Shown here in pieces: positions 1 to 6,203 of a DNA stretch of 7,098 nucleotides; position 1 is the stretch's first letter, and every line of letters begins with the position of its first letter. The stretch lies in assembly GCA_020629995.1 (NCBI GenBank), contig JAHDCH010000132.1, positions 1 to 7,098 on the forward strand, in the 5' to 3' direction. The notes under the pieces are model-generated. The model did no database searches and was not told the DNA's origin. It saw nothing but the letters and a program-made list of their open reading frames with translations. The DNA comes from Pseudaestuariivita sp. (GTDB lineage Bacteria > Pseudomonadota > Alphaproteobacteria > Rhodobacterales > Rhodobacteraceae). The position numbers were made by a program, and so were the translations under genes.

Positions 1-209
1 AATTCATCAAAGCTGTGCAGCGGATCGCCGGTGCCAAAGTAATCGCGGTAGATCTGCACGCCCACGAACAGGTTGTGCAATTCCTCGCGCTGGGTCTGAC
101 GCGGGCGGATTCGGTGGTCGGCCACCTTGAACCCGGCGCGGCGCAGCGCGCGGGCCAGCGTTGTGGTGCCGGTCTTGGGCAGGCCCAGGTTGACAATCTT
201 GCCGCTCAT
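1..209 (-). CDS. Sulfotransferase-family protein, N-terminal part (cut by left window edge)
   Basis: Only the first 69 codons are present; the gene continues beyond position 1. The N-terminus reads MSGKIVNLGLPKTGTTTLAR. PKTGTTTL is the classic 5'-phosphosulfate-binding loop of PAPS-dependent sulfotransferases, following a short beta strand and preceding a helix (roughly residues 4-25). These enzymes move a sulfuryl group from PAPS to a sugar, lipid or other acceptor; the acceptor cannot be read from this fragment. The ATG overlaps the TGA of the upstream glycosyltransferase-like gene (ATGA, 206-209), so the two are probably co-transcribed and translationally coupled. No strong ribosome binding site precedes the start, which fits coupling. 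The pair suggests building and sulfating a surface glycan or glycolipid, but that is inference. The family call is fairly secure; the subfamily is open because the catalytic and 3'-phosphate-binding regions lie outside the window. Confidence 0.85.
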   Translation of the reverse strand, partial: MSGKIVNLGLPKTGTTTLARALRRAGFKVADHRIRPRQTQREELHNLFVGVQIYRDYFGTGDPLHSFDE

Positions 210-1261
210 GCGCCGGCACCAATCTCGGCCAGGAACTCCGCCTCGCCGGGCGGGAGAGTGCCGGCGGCGCGCAGCTGGTCGCGCATGGCGACGTAGGCGT
301 CCTGCTCCAGCAGAGCGTCGCGCTTGGCCTTGTGGCGCGCCACGCAATCGGCATGCAGCGCGCCGATCTCGGGGTCGGCCTTCATCTCGGCCAGCATCGT
401 TTCCAGCTGTGGCAGGTAGCGCGCGATCGAGCGGTCTTCGTACGCGGCATCGTTGCGCTCGCGCCAATACGTGTCGTCAAAATCGCGGTGTTCGCGGTTC
501 ACATCGCCCCGGTCATTCTTGACCAGATAGCTGTCGAGCGAGCGCAGCGCGTAATGGTTCAGCGTCGCAAGCGCGCGCGCGCCCTTGGCGGGAAACTTGC
601 GGATGCGGCGCTTGTTCTCGGCGATCAGGAACTTGTGCTGCACCGGCTTGCCGCCGCCATCGGTCCAGACGGGCCGCTTGTGCGCGGGCAGGCTGTCGCG
701 AAAGAACGGGCGGTGTGCGCCGTAGTAATGCAGGGGAAAGTCCTTTCGCACCAGAGACTTGACCTCAATCGCCGTCTCTGTGCACCAGATGTCGGGATTG
801 TGCGAGCGGTGGAATTGCCCGATCACCGGCGTATCCTCGTAGGCCTCGACCCCGTCATTGGCCATGAACTGGAAGGTGACGCTGATGGCGTGCGGGTCGC
901 CGCAGGCTTCGATCAGGGCCGGGATGCTGTGGTCGCCTGTATGGATGTTCAGAAACTCGTCCACATCGGCAATCCAGACCCAATCAGCCTCCTTGACGAC
1001 ATCCTGTTTCGCGGAATCCTTCAGCGCCTCCATCTGATAGTTGCGTCCCTTGGCCGGGTTGGGCAGGTGCACCAGCCCCCCGCGGGTCGCCAGCGCGTCC
1101 AGCAGCGTATCGGTCCCGTCGTCGCAATCGTTGGAATAGAACAAAAAGTCGGTCACGCCGATCAGCCGGTTGAAGGCGATCCATTCCAGCAGGAACGGGC
1201 CTTCGTTCTTGACGCAGGTCACCGCGGTGATCCGCATCGCGTCGTCACTCTTACTGGGCAT
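206..1261 (-). CDS. Glycosyltransferase family 2-like protein
   Basis: A 351-residue cytoplasmic protein with no signal peptide or membrane segment. The N-terminus carries ITAVTCVKNEGPFLLEWIAF (residues 11-30), followed by a GVTDFLFYSNDCDDGT stretch. This is the pattern of the GT2-like Glyco_tranf_2_4 group, whose members read VKNE..-L-EW and then describe a nearby sugar-nucleotide pocket. The expected metal-binding DxD is at D99-V-D101 in WIADVDEF, and an NHY motif at 236-238 matches the usual C-terminal part of this group. Donor and acceptor are unknown. The frame is open back to a GTG at 1399, but a candidate promoter lies inside that stretch. I chose the ATG at 1261 (GGGA at 1268-1271, 6 nt upstream); an ATG at 1237 is also possible. 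The gene overlaps the sulfotransferase gene by 4 bp, indicating a shared operon. Confidence 0.85.
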   Translation of the reverse strand: MPSKSDDAMRITAVTCVKNEGPFLLEWIAFNRLIGVTDFLFYSNDCDDGTDTLLDALATRGGLVHLPNPAKGRNYQMEALKDSAKQDVVKEADWVWIADVDEFLNIHTGDHSIPALIEACGDPHAISVTFQFMANDGVEAYEDTPVIGQFHRSHNPDIWCTETAIEVKSLVRKDFPLHYYGAHRPFFRDSLPAHKRPVWTDGGGKPVQHKFLIAENKRRIRKFPAKGARALATLNHYALRSLDSYLVKNDRGDVNREHRDFDDTYWRERNDAAYEDRSIARYLPQLETMLAEMKADPEIGALHADCVARHKAKRDALLEQDAYVAMRDQLRAAGTLPPGEAEFLAEIGAGA

Positions 1262-1327
1262 CACATGTCCCGCCTGATGGGGTCCGGTTCGTTTGATGAC
1301 CGGAATACCGCTCTTATCGTTAACAAA

Positions 1328-1356
1328 ACCATGCCAGATGGGCGGAATCCCGTCAA
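1328..1356 (-). promoter_or_regulatory. Candidate promoter for the glycosyltransferase/sulfotransferase unit
   Basis: Reading the minus strand, TTGACG (1356-1351) is followed after 17 bp by CATGGT (1333-1328). The -35 matches 5 of 6 consensus bases and the -10 only 3 of 6, which is common in alphaproteobacteria. Transcription would begin near 1321, leaving a leader of about 60 nt before the ATG at 1261. If real, this rules out translation from the GTG at 1399. No operator palindrome stands out nearby. Confidence 0.4.
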
Positions 1357-1409
1357 GAATCGCACGGGTCGGCGCGATCAGTCGCGGCACATCCGCCACG
1401 CCCCCAAGA

Positions 1410-1436
1410 TTGACGCCCGCCGTTGCGCGCTACACT
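1410..1436 (+). promoter_or_regulatory. Candidate promoter for the coxD-coxE unit
   Basis: TTGACG (1410-1415) is followed by TACACT (1431-1436), matching 5 of 6 and 4 of 6 consensus bases. The spacer is 15 bp, shorter than the preferred 16-18, which lowers confidence. Transcription would start near 1443, giving a leader of under 20 nt that still contains the AGGAGA ribosome binding site at 1450-1455. It faces away from the candidate promoter of the glycosyltransferase gene in the same intergenic region. Confidence 0.35.
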
Positions 1437-1460
1437 GTGGTCTCAAAGCAGGAGAGACCC

Positions 1461-2369
1461 ATGGCCGACATCTCATCCATCGACGCGGTGATAGCCACGC
1501 TGGCAGGCCAGGATTACGTCTGCGATCGCGCGCTTGGCACGGTCGTGTTCCTCGCCCTGCGCCTTGGCCGCCCGATCTTCCTCGAAGGAGAAGCAGGCGT
1601 CGGCAAGACCGAGATCGCCAAGGCCCTCAGCGCCGCTTTGGGGCGCAAGCTGATCCGACTGCAGTGTTACGAGGGGTTGGATGCCGCCTCCGCGGTCTAT
1701 GACTGGAACTTTCCGGCTCAGATGGTCGCGATCCGCACCGCCGAGGCGTCGGGTTCCGCCGACCGCTCTGCGCTTCAGGCCGAGCTGTTTGGGCCCGAGT
1801 ACCTCACCGAACGCCCGCTCCTTCAGGCGATGCGCCCCCAGCCCGGCGGCGCTCCCATCCTTCTGATCGACGAACTGGACCGCACCGATGAGCCGTTCGA
1901 GGCCTTCCTGCTCGAGGCTTTGTCCGACTTTCAGGTCACCATCCCCGAGATTGGCACCATCTCCGCGCCCGAGCCGCCCATCGTCATCCTCACCTCCAAC
2001 CGCACGCGCGAGGTCCATGACGCCCTCAAGCGCCGCTGCCTCTATCACTGGGTCGATTATCCCGGCTTCGAGCGTGAAATGCAGATCCTCTCGGCCCGCG
2101 CGCCCGAAGCATCCGCTGCCCTCAGCCGCGAAGTCATCGCCTTTGTCCAGCGCTTGCGCACCGAGGACCTGTTCAAGAAACCGGGCGTGGCCGAAACCAT
2201 CGACTGGGCCAAATGCCTTCTGGCCCTCGATGTCCTGACCCTCTCGCCCGAGGTGATCTCCGACACTCTCGGCGCGCTTCTCAAATACCAGGACGACATT
2301 GCCAAGCTCCACGGCTCCGAGGCCAAGCGCCTCCTCGACGAAGCAAAGGCCTCTCTCGCTCCAGCCTGA
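1461..2369 (+). CDS. coxD: MoxR-family AAA+ ATPase, CoxD type (Mo-hydroxylase maturation chaperone)
   Basis: A 302-residue cytoplasmic AAA+ ATPase. Walker A is GEAGVGKT (43-50), Walker B is ILLIDELD (133-140), sensor 1 lies in ILTSNRTREV (176-185), and paired arginines in LKRRCLY (189-195) are arginine-finger candidates. The small C-terminal lid domain follows (about 205-300). Length and sequence pattern fit the CoxD branch of MoxR ATPases. In Oligotropha carboxidovorans, CoxD is an ATPase chaperone needed to complete the CuSMo active site of CO dehydrogenase. MoxR ATPases typically work with a VWA-domain partner, and a CoxE-type gene follows directly, which strengthens the call. The ATG at 1461 has AGGAGA at 1450-1455, 5 nt upstream; the frame stays open further 5' but only codes through the promoter region. 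No CO dehydrogenase structural genes are present here, so the client enzyme is not proven. Confidence 0.9.
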   Translation: MADISSIDAVIATLAGQDYVCDRALGTVVFLALRLGRPIFLEGEAGVGKTEIAKALSAALGRKLIRLQCYEGLDAASAVYDWNFPAQMVAIRTAEASGSADRSALQAELFGPEYLTERPLLQAMRPQPGGAPILLIDELDRTDEPFEAFLLEALSDFQVTIPEIGTISAPEPPIVILTSNRTREVHDALKRRCLYHWVDYPGFEREMQILSARAPEASAALSREVIAFVQRLRTEDLFKKPGVAETIDWAKCLLALDVLTLSPEVISDTLGALLKYQDDIAKLHGSEAKRLLDEAKASLAPA

Positions 2370-2381
2370 CCTCCACCCTTC

Positions 2382-2427
2382 TTCTGGCCAGAAATATCCC
2401 GGGGGTCCGGGGGCTGGCCCCCGGTCC
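2382..2427. repeat. GC-rich palindromic intergenic element between coxD and coxE
   Basis: The 63-bp gap holds two adjacent symmetric parts. First comes a perfect 12-nt palindrome, TTCTGGCCAGAA (2382-2393). A hairpin then forms from CCGGGGG (2407-2413), loop CTGG and CCCCCGG (2418-2424); two more base pairs form outside a T-T mismatch (2404-2427). An upstream CCCGGGGG (2398-2405) could compete for the same 3' arm. I recall similar elements ending in GGGGGTCCGGGGGC-type sequence between genes of many Rhodobacteraceae, so this is likely one copy of a dispersed repeat; copy number cannot be seen here. There is no T-tract, so it is not a standard terminator. It may tune mRNA stability or relative expression of coxD and coxE. 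Confidence 0.6.
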
Positions 2428-2432
2428 GACAT

Positions 2433-3689
2433 ATGCCCGAATACGCACCGCTCGATCTTCCCGATGACCCCAGGCTTGGTGGCAATATCACGCATTTTGC
2501 CCGTGCCCTGCGCCGCGCCGGGTTGCCCATCGGGCCGGGCCGGGTGATCGACGCGATCTCGGCAGTCATCGCCGCCGGTTTTACCGAAAAGCGGGACTTT
2601 TACTGGACCCTGCACGCCTGTTTCGTGTCTCGTCCCGAACACCGGGCGACCTTTGCCCAGGTCTTCCGCCTCTACTGGCGCGACCCTCGGTATCTTGAAC
2701 ATATGATGAGCGTCATGCTCCCCGCGATCCGCGGTGTGCAGGAAGACCGCACCGCGCGCGCCGCCGAGAAACGCGCGGCCGAAGCCCTTCTGGATGGTGC
2801 CGGACCCCAGCCGCCCGAGGCGGGCACGCGAGAGCCCGACGAGGAAACGCGCATCGACATCGACGCGACGCAAACCATGTCGGCCGAAGAAAAGCTGCGC
2901 ACGCTTGATTTCGAACAGATGTCCACCGCCGAGATCGCTGCCGCCAAACGGATGCTGGCACGGATGACCCTTCCGGTCCCGCCCTTGGTCACGCGCCGGT
3001 TGGCGAGCGCCGCGCGCGGCCCGCAGATCAACCGGGCGGCCACCTTGCGCAGCGCCATGCGCCGCGGGGGCGAACTGAACCAGATCGCGCGGGCGCGCCG
3101 CCGCACGCGGTGGCCCAACCTGGTCGTGCTGTGCGATATCTCTGGGTCGATGTCGCAATATTCGCGGCTGATCCTGCATTTCGTGCATTCCGTTGCCAAT
3201 CAAAAGGGCGCGGGCTGGGCGCGGGTGCACGCCTTTACCTTTGGCACCCGGCTGACCAACATCACCCGGCACCTGGCCACTCGCGACGTGGACGCCGCGC
3301 TGGCCGCCGCCGGGGCCGAGGCGCAGGATTGGGAGGGCGGCACGCGGATCGGCACGTCGATCGCCACGTTCAACCGCGACTGGTCGCGCCGGGTGCTGGG
3401 GCAGGGGGCTGTTGTCCTGCTGATCACCGACGGGCTCGACCGGGACGACACCGGCAGCCTCGCCGACGCGATGCAGCGCCTGCATCTGTCGTCGCGCCAC
3501 CTGATCTGGCTCAACCCATTGCTGAGGTGGGACGGGTTCGCCCCCAAGGCGCGCGGGATCGCCGCCATGCTGCCGCATGTCGACGCCTTCCGCGCGGGCC
3601 ATTCCATTGCATCCCTTGAAGAGCTTGCCGAGGCCCTGTCGCGCGGCGACACGGGCGGCGAGCTTGCGCGGATGCGCGCGTTTATCTGA
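2433..3689 (+). CDS. coxE: CoxE-type VWA-domain protein (Mo-hydroxylase maturation)
   Basis: A 418-residue cytoplasmic protein of the CoxE VWA family. The N-terminal helical region (about 15-100, with NITHFARALRRAGLPIGPGR) is typical of the family. A charged, low-complexity linker (about 105-165) follows, then a von Willebrand A domain (about 228-400). The MIDAS metal site is complete: DISGS (D235, S237, S239), T304 in EGGT, and D333 in ITDGLD. CoxE acts with the CoxD ATPase in maturing CO dehydrogenase, where it has been linked to the copper-insertion steps; the pairing mirrors other MoxR-VWA chaperone modules. The N-terminus beginning MPEYAPLDLP fits the family, so I keep the ATG at 2433. 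No Shine-Dalgarno is visible: the preceding bases form a GC hairpin ending 5 nt before the start. It lies 63 bp after coxD and is probably co-transcribed with it. Confidence 0.9.
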   Translation: MPEYAPLDLPDDPRLGGNITHFARALRRAGLPIGPGRVIDAISAVIAAGFTEKRDFYWTLHACFVSRPEHRATFAQVFRLYWRDPRYLEHMMSVMLPAIRGVQEDRTARAAEKRAAEALLDGAGPQPPEAGTREPDEETRIDIDATQTMSAEEKLRTLDFEQMSTAEIAAAKRMLARMTLPVPPLVTRRLASAARGPQINRAATLRSAMRRGGELNQIARARRRTRWPNLVVLCDISGSMSQYSRLILHFVHSVANQKGAGWARVHAFTFGTRLTNITRHLATRDVDAALAAAGAEAQDWEGGTRIGTSIATFNRDWSRRVLGQGAVVLLITDGLDRDDTGSLADAMQRLHLSSRHLIWLNPLLRWDGFAPKARGIAAMLPHVDAFRAGHSIASLEELAEALSRGDTGGELARMRAFI

Positions 3690-3746
3690 CCATCGGAAAA
3701 ATTAGTCGGAAACCAATTTGGCCAAGGCCCGTTGTGTATCCAAGAC

Positions 3747-3765
3747 GCCGCGTGGAGCGGCTTTT
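3747..3765 (+). terminator. Weak terminator-like hairpin upstream of the acidic peptide gene
   Basis: GCCGC (3747-3751), loop GTGGA and GCGGC (3757-3761) are followed by TTTT (3762-3765). A 5-bp stem with four T's is marginal as an intrinsic terminator. It could end part of the coxD-coxE transcript. It sits only 15 nt before the ribosome binding site of the next gene, so it could equally be a leader hairpin that attenuates read-through. The rest of 3690-3792 shows no convincing promoter; TTGGCC at 3718-3723 lacks a good -10 partner. Confidence 0.35.
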
Positions 3766-3792
3766 GCATTTCTCTCTGAAAGGAGACCACAC

Positions 3793-4116
3793 ATGACCTT
3801 TGCATCGAAACCGATGACCTTTGCCGCCGCCCTTGCTCTGGGCAGCATGACCTCGTTTGCCGCGCTGGCCAACACCGACCCCGACTGCGCCACCTCGATC
3901 GGCACAAACGGCCTGTGCCTTGGCGGCGAAGAAGTCGACGTCGACAACCAGGCCGCTGACGGCCCCGGTGCCGGCGCGCCGATGCAGGTGGCCCCCACCA
4001 CCGACGACATGGGCACCGGCCAGGCCGATGGCGGCAGCATCGACCCGACCCCGAATGACGTCGAAGAGACGACGAACGAGACCGATGCCTCAGGCAACTC
4101 GCTCGACACGCTCTAA
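3793..4116 (+). CDS. Small secreted strongly acidic protein, function unknown
   Basis: A 107-residue protein that I do not recognise. Residues 1-26 form a Sec signal peptide: a lysine at position 6, a hydrophobic stretch from about F10 to L25, and an AxA-type cleavage site (ALA before N27). The predicted mature part has 81 residues with 17 Asp/Glu and no Lys, Arg or His. It is rich in Gly, Pro, Thr and Asn, so probably disordered. Two cysteines (C32, C42) could form one disulfide in the periplasm or outside the cell. The ATG at 3793 has AAAGGAGA about 7 nt upstream; an in-frame TTG at 3718 would place extra residues before the signal peptide and is rejected. It lies between coxE and the XdhC gene on the same strand, with its own strong terminator. 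Calcium or other cation binding is possible for such a sequence but is only a guess. Confidence 0.8.
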   Translation: MTFASKPMTFAAALALGSMTSFAALANTDPDCATSIGTNGLCLGGEEVDVDNQAADGPGAGAPMQVAPTTDDMGTGQADGGSIDPTPNDVEETTNETDASGNSLDTL

Positions 4117-4138
4117 GCGCTCGTGCATCCTCGTTTCG

Positions 4139-4173
4139 GCCCTGTCGCGCCCCTTGGCGCGGCGGGGCTTTTT
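4139..4173 (+). terminator. Strong intrinsic terminator after the acidic peptide gene
   Basis: A 13-bp uninterrupted stem (4139-4151 with 4156-4168, including two G-T wobble pairs) closes on a CCTT tetraloop. It is followed directly by TTTTT (4169-4173). It lies 22 nt after the stop codon at 4116. It should separate transcription of the acidic peptide gene, and anything upstream of it, from the XdhC gene. Confidence 0.9.
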
Positions 4174-4236
4174 CATGGGCCGCCTTGCATCTTGCCCCCC
4201 CGAGGGCCACCATTGTCGCAAGGAGGCCCGCACAAA

Positions 4237-5205
4237 ATGCTGCACGATATCCCCCGGATTGCGCTTGACTGGCACCGCGCCGGGCGCGGCGTCGCGCTGG
4301 CCACCGTGACCCAGACTTGGGGATCGGCCCCGCGCCGTGTTGGCGCGCAGCTGGTCATTGCAGACGATGGCGAAATGCAAGGGTCGGTGTCGGGCGGATG
4401 CGTCGAAGGCGCTGTGGTGGTCGAGGCGCTGGACGCGCTCGACGCGGGCGCGGCGCGCATGCTCGAATACGGTGTGTCGGATGACGATGCCTTTGCCGTC
4501 GGTCTGGCCTGCGGCGGAACGATCCGGATCCTCGTCGAACCGGTCGGGTCAGCCTTGCCCGAGGACATGTTGTCCGATCTGGTGGCGCACCGCGCCGCCC
4601 GCCGCCCTGTCGCCTACGTGGTTGACACGGCCAGTGGCGCGCGCCGGATCGACACGGCGGGCCATGCCGCGCGGTTTCGCAGCGACAGGTCGGGGTTCGA
4701 AGAGGACGGCACCACCTTTGTCGCCATCCATAACCCACCCTTGCGGCTGCTGGTTGTTGGCGCGGTGCATATCGCGCAGGCCCTGCTGCCCATGGCGCGG
4801 GCTACGGGATTTGACCCGGTGGTGATTGATCCGCGCCCGGCCTTTGGCTCGCCCGCACGCTTCCCGGGCGAGACGGTCCTGGACGATTGGCCGGATGCGG
4901 CGGTCGATGCGGCGGGGCTCGATGCGCGCACCGCGCTTGTCCTTCTGACCCACGACCCCAAGCTGGACGATCCGGCCCTGATCCGGGGGCTGACGTCCGA
5001 CGCGTTCTACATCGGCGCACTTGGCTCGACCCGCACTCATGCCAAACGTGTGGCGCGCCTGACCGAAGCCGGCTTTGACGCGGGTGCCATCGGGCGCATC
5101 CGGGCACCTGTAGGCCTCGATATCGGTGCGGCGGGCCCCGAAGAGATCGCCGTTTCGATCATGGCGCAGATCCTGCAGGACCTGCGCAAGGGCCCGGCAT
5201 CATGA
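4237..5205 (+). CDS. XdhC/CoxF-family molybdenum hydroxylase maturation protein
   Basis: A 322-residue cytoplasmic protein with both halves of the family. The N-terminal XdhC_CoxI domain spans about 18-102 and includes VTQTWGSAPRRVG (24-36), the cysteine motif SGGCVEG (52-58, C55) and GLACGGTI (89-96, C92). The C-terminal Rossmann-like XdhC domain spans about 169-312, with VGAVHIA (174-180), LTHDPKLDDPAL (237-248), GALGSTRTHAKR (260-271) and GLDIGA (293-298). XdhC proteins bind molybdenum cofactor, promote its sulfuration and deliver it to xanthine dehydrogenase-type enzymes; CoxF of CO dehydrogenase clusters is related. The nucleotide-binding loop reads GAVH where GxGH is common. The ATG at 4237 has AAGGAGG at 4220-4226, 10 nt upstream. 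Because a strong terminator precedes it, the gene needs its own promoter; TTGCAT at 4185-4190 with CACCAT at 4208-4213 (17-bp spacer) is a weak candidate. Its TGA overlaps the next start (ATGA). Confidence 0.9.
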   Translation: MLHDIPRIALDWHRAGRGVALATVTQTWGSAPRRVGAQLVIADDGEMQGSVSGGCVEGAVVVEALDALDAGAARMLEYGVSDDDAFAVGLACGGTIRILVEPVGSALPEDMLSDLVAHRAARRPVAYVVDTASGARRIDTAGHAARFRSDRSGFEEDGTTFVAIHNPPLRLLVVGAVHIAQALLPMARATGFDPVVIDPRPAFGSPARFPGETVLDDWPDAAVDAAGLDARTALVLLTHDPKLDDPALIRGLTSDAFYIGALGSTRTHAKRVARLTEAGFDAGAIGRIRAPVGLDIGAAGPEEIAVSIMAQILQDLRKGPAS

Positions 5206-6200
5206 AATTCGGCCCTGTGCCGCTGGCCGAGGCCGAAGGCGCGATCCTGGCCCATTCGGTCGCCATTTCTGCGGGCCGGCTGCGCAAAGGCACGGCGCTG
5301 ACGGCGTCGGACCTGGCCGCGTTGGCCGAGGCAGGGGTCGAGAGCGTGACCGTCGCGCAGCTGGACCCGGACGACGTGGGCGAGGCCGAGGCGGCTGCTC
5401 GCCTGGCCGCAGCGCTGGCGCCTGACCCGGGCGCGGCGCACCTGAGACTGACACGGCCCACCAACGGCCGGGTCAACCTGGTGGCTGAAGGGCCCGGTGT
5501 TGCCGTGATGGACGCCGAACGGCTGCGCGCGGTCAACCGGATCGATCCGATGATCTCGCTGGCCACGGTACCGCCGCTTCAGCAGATGCGGGCGGGGGGG
5601 CTGGTCGCGACGGTCAAGATCATCTCGTACGCGGTGCCGGGCGCGGCGCTGGCCCGGGCCGAGGCAACGGCTCGCGGGGCGCTTTCCCTTGCGCCCCCGG
5701 TCCTGCGCAGCGCGGGCCTGATCATCACGGACGTGCCCGGCGGCCCCGGTGACAAGGGCGCAGAGGCCATTGCCGGGCGGCTCGAAGCGCTGGGTGTAAC
5801 TCTGGCAAGCACGCAGCGCTGCGCGCATGATCCGGCAGATCTTGCCGCGGCTCTTGCGGCGGCGCAGGGCGATCTGATTCTGATCCTGACCGGATCGGCC
5901 ACATCCGATCCTTATGACGTCGCGCCTCAGGGGCTGCGGCAGGCGGGGGGGCATGTGACCCGGTTCGGGATGCCCGTTGATCCGGGCAACCTGCTGTTTC
6001 TGGGCGCGCTGGGCGCGCGGCCGGTCATCGGCCTGCCGGGCTGTGCGCGGTCGCCTGCGCTGAACGGGGCCGATTGGGTGCTGTCGCGCATCGTGTGCGG
6101 CATCGACGTCAGCACCGAGGACATCGCGGACATGGGCGTGGGCGGCCTGCTCAAGGAAATTCCGACCCGGCCCATGCCACGCCGCAGCCCTGGCGGCTGA
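5202..6200 (+). CDS. Molybdopterin-binding (MoCF-biosynthesis domain) protein
   Basis: A 332-residue cytoplasmic protein. The N-terminus (MKFGPVPLAEAEGAILAHSV) and the RLRKGTALTASDLAALAEAG segment resemble the start of MoeA-like proteins. The C-terminal part (about 170-320) is a MoaB/Mog-type molybdopterin-binding fold, with LIITDVPG (173-180), LILILTGSATSDPYDVAPQG (225-244) and VIGLPGCARSPALNG (275-289). Proteins with this N-terminus are often fused to a MobA-like nucleotidyltransferase. That domain is missing, since the reading frame ends normally at 6200 and no such gene follows. The likely role is holding or processing molybdenum cofactor for the hydroxylase served by the neighbouring maturation proteins, but the exact reaction is unknown. 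The ATG overlaps the XdhC stop (ATGA), with AAGGG upstream inside the XdhC gene, indicating translational coupling. Confidence 0.85.
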   Translation: MKFGPVPLAEAEGAILAHSVAISAGRLRKGTALTASDLAALAEAGVESVTVAQLDPDDVGEAEAAARLAAALAPDPGAAHLRLTRPTNGRVNLVAEGPGVAVMDAERLRAVNRIDPMISLATVPPLQQMRAGGLVATVKIISYAVPGAALARAEATARGALSLAPPVLRSAGLIITDVPGGPGDKGAEAIAGRLEALGVTLASTQRCAHDPADLAAALAAAQGDLILILTGSATSDPYDVAPQGLRQAGGHVTRFGMPVDPGNLLFLGALGARPVIGLPGCARSPALNGADWVLSRIVCGIDVSTEDIADMGVGGLLKEIPTRPMPRRSPGG

Positions 6201-6203
6201 AAC

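Noticed and set aside
1322..1336. Sigma-54-like promoter, TGGCATGG followed by TTTTGTT on the minus strand
   Set aside because: The -24 part is fair, but the essential GC at -12 is missing at the correct distance. A sigma-70-type reading of the same region is simpler.
1262..1399. Upstream extension of the glycosyltransferase to a GTG at 1399
   Set aside because: The added residues do not match the family, and the stretch contains a candidate promoter for the same gene.
332..1702. Long plus-strand open frame opposite the glycosyltransferase gene (456 codons)
   Set aside because: It runs through the divergent promoter region and into the first part of coxD in another frame. No domain is recognised, and the minus-strand gene has clear family motifs.
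1473..3602. Very long open frame on the minus strand, antisense to coxD and coxE (709 codons)
   Set aside because: It is a by-product of the high GC third-position bias of the genes opposite. Its translation is rich in Gly, Arg and Ala with no recognisable domain, and coxD and coxE on the other strand have full motifs.
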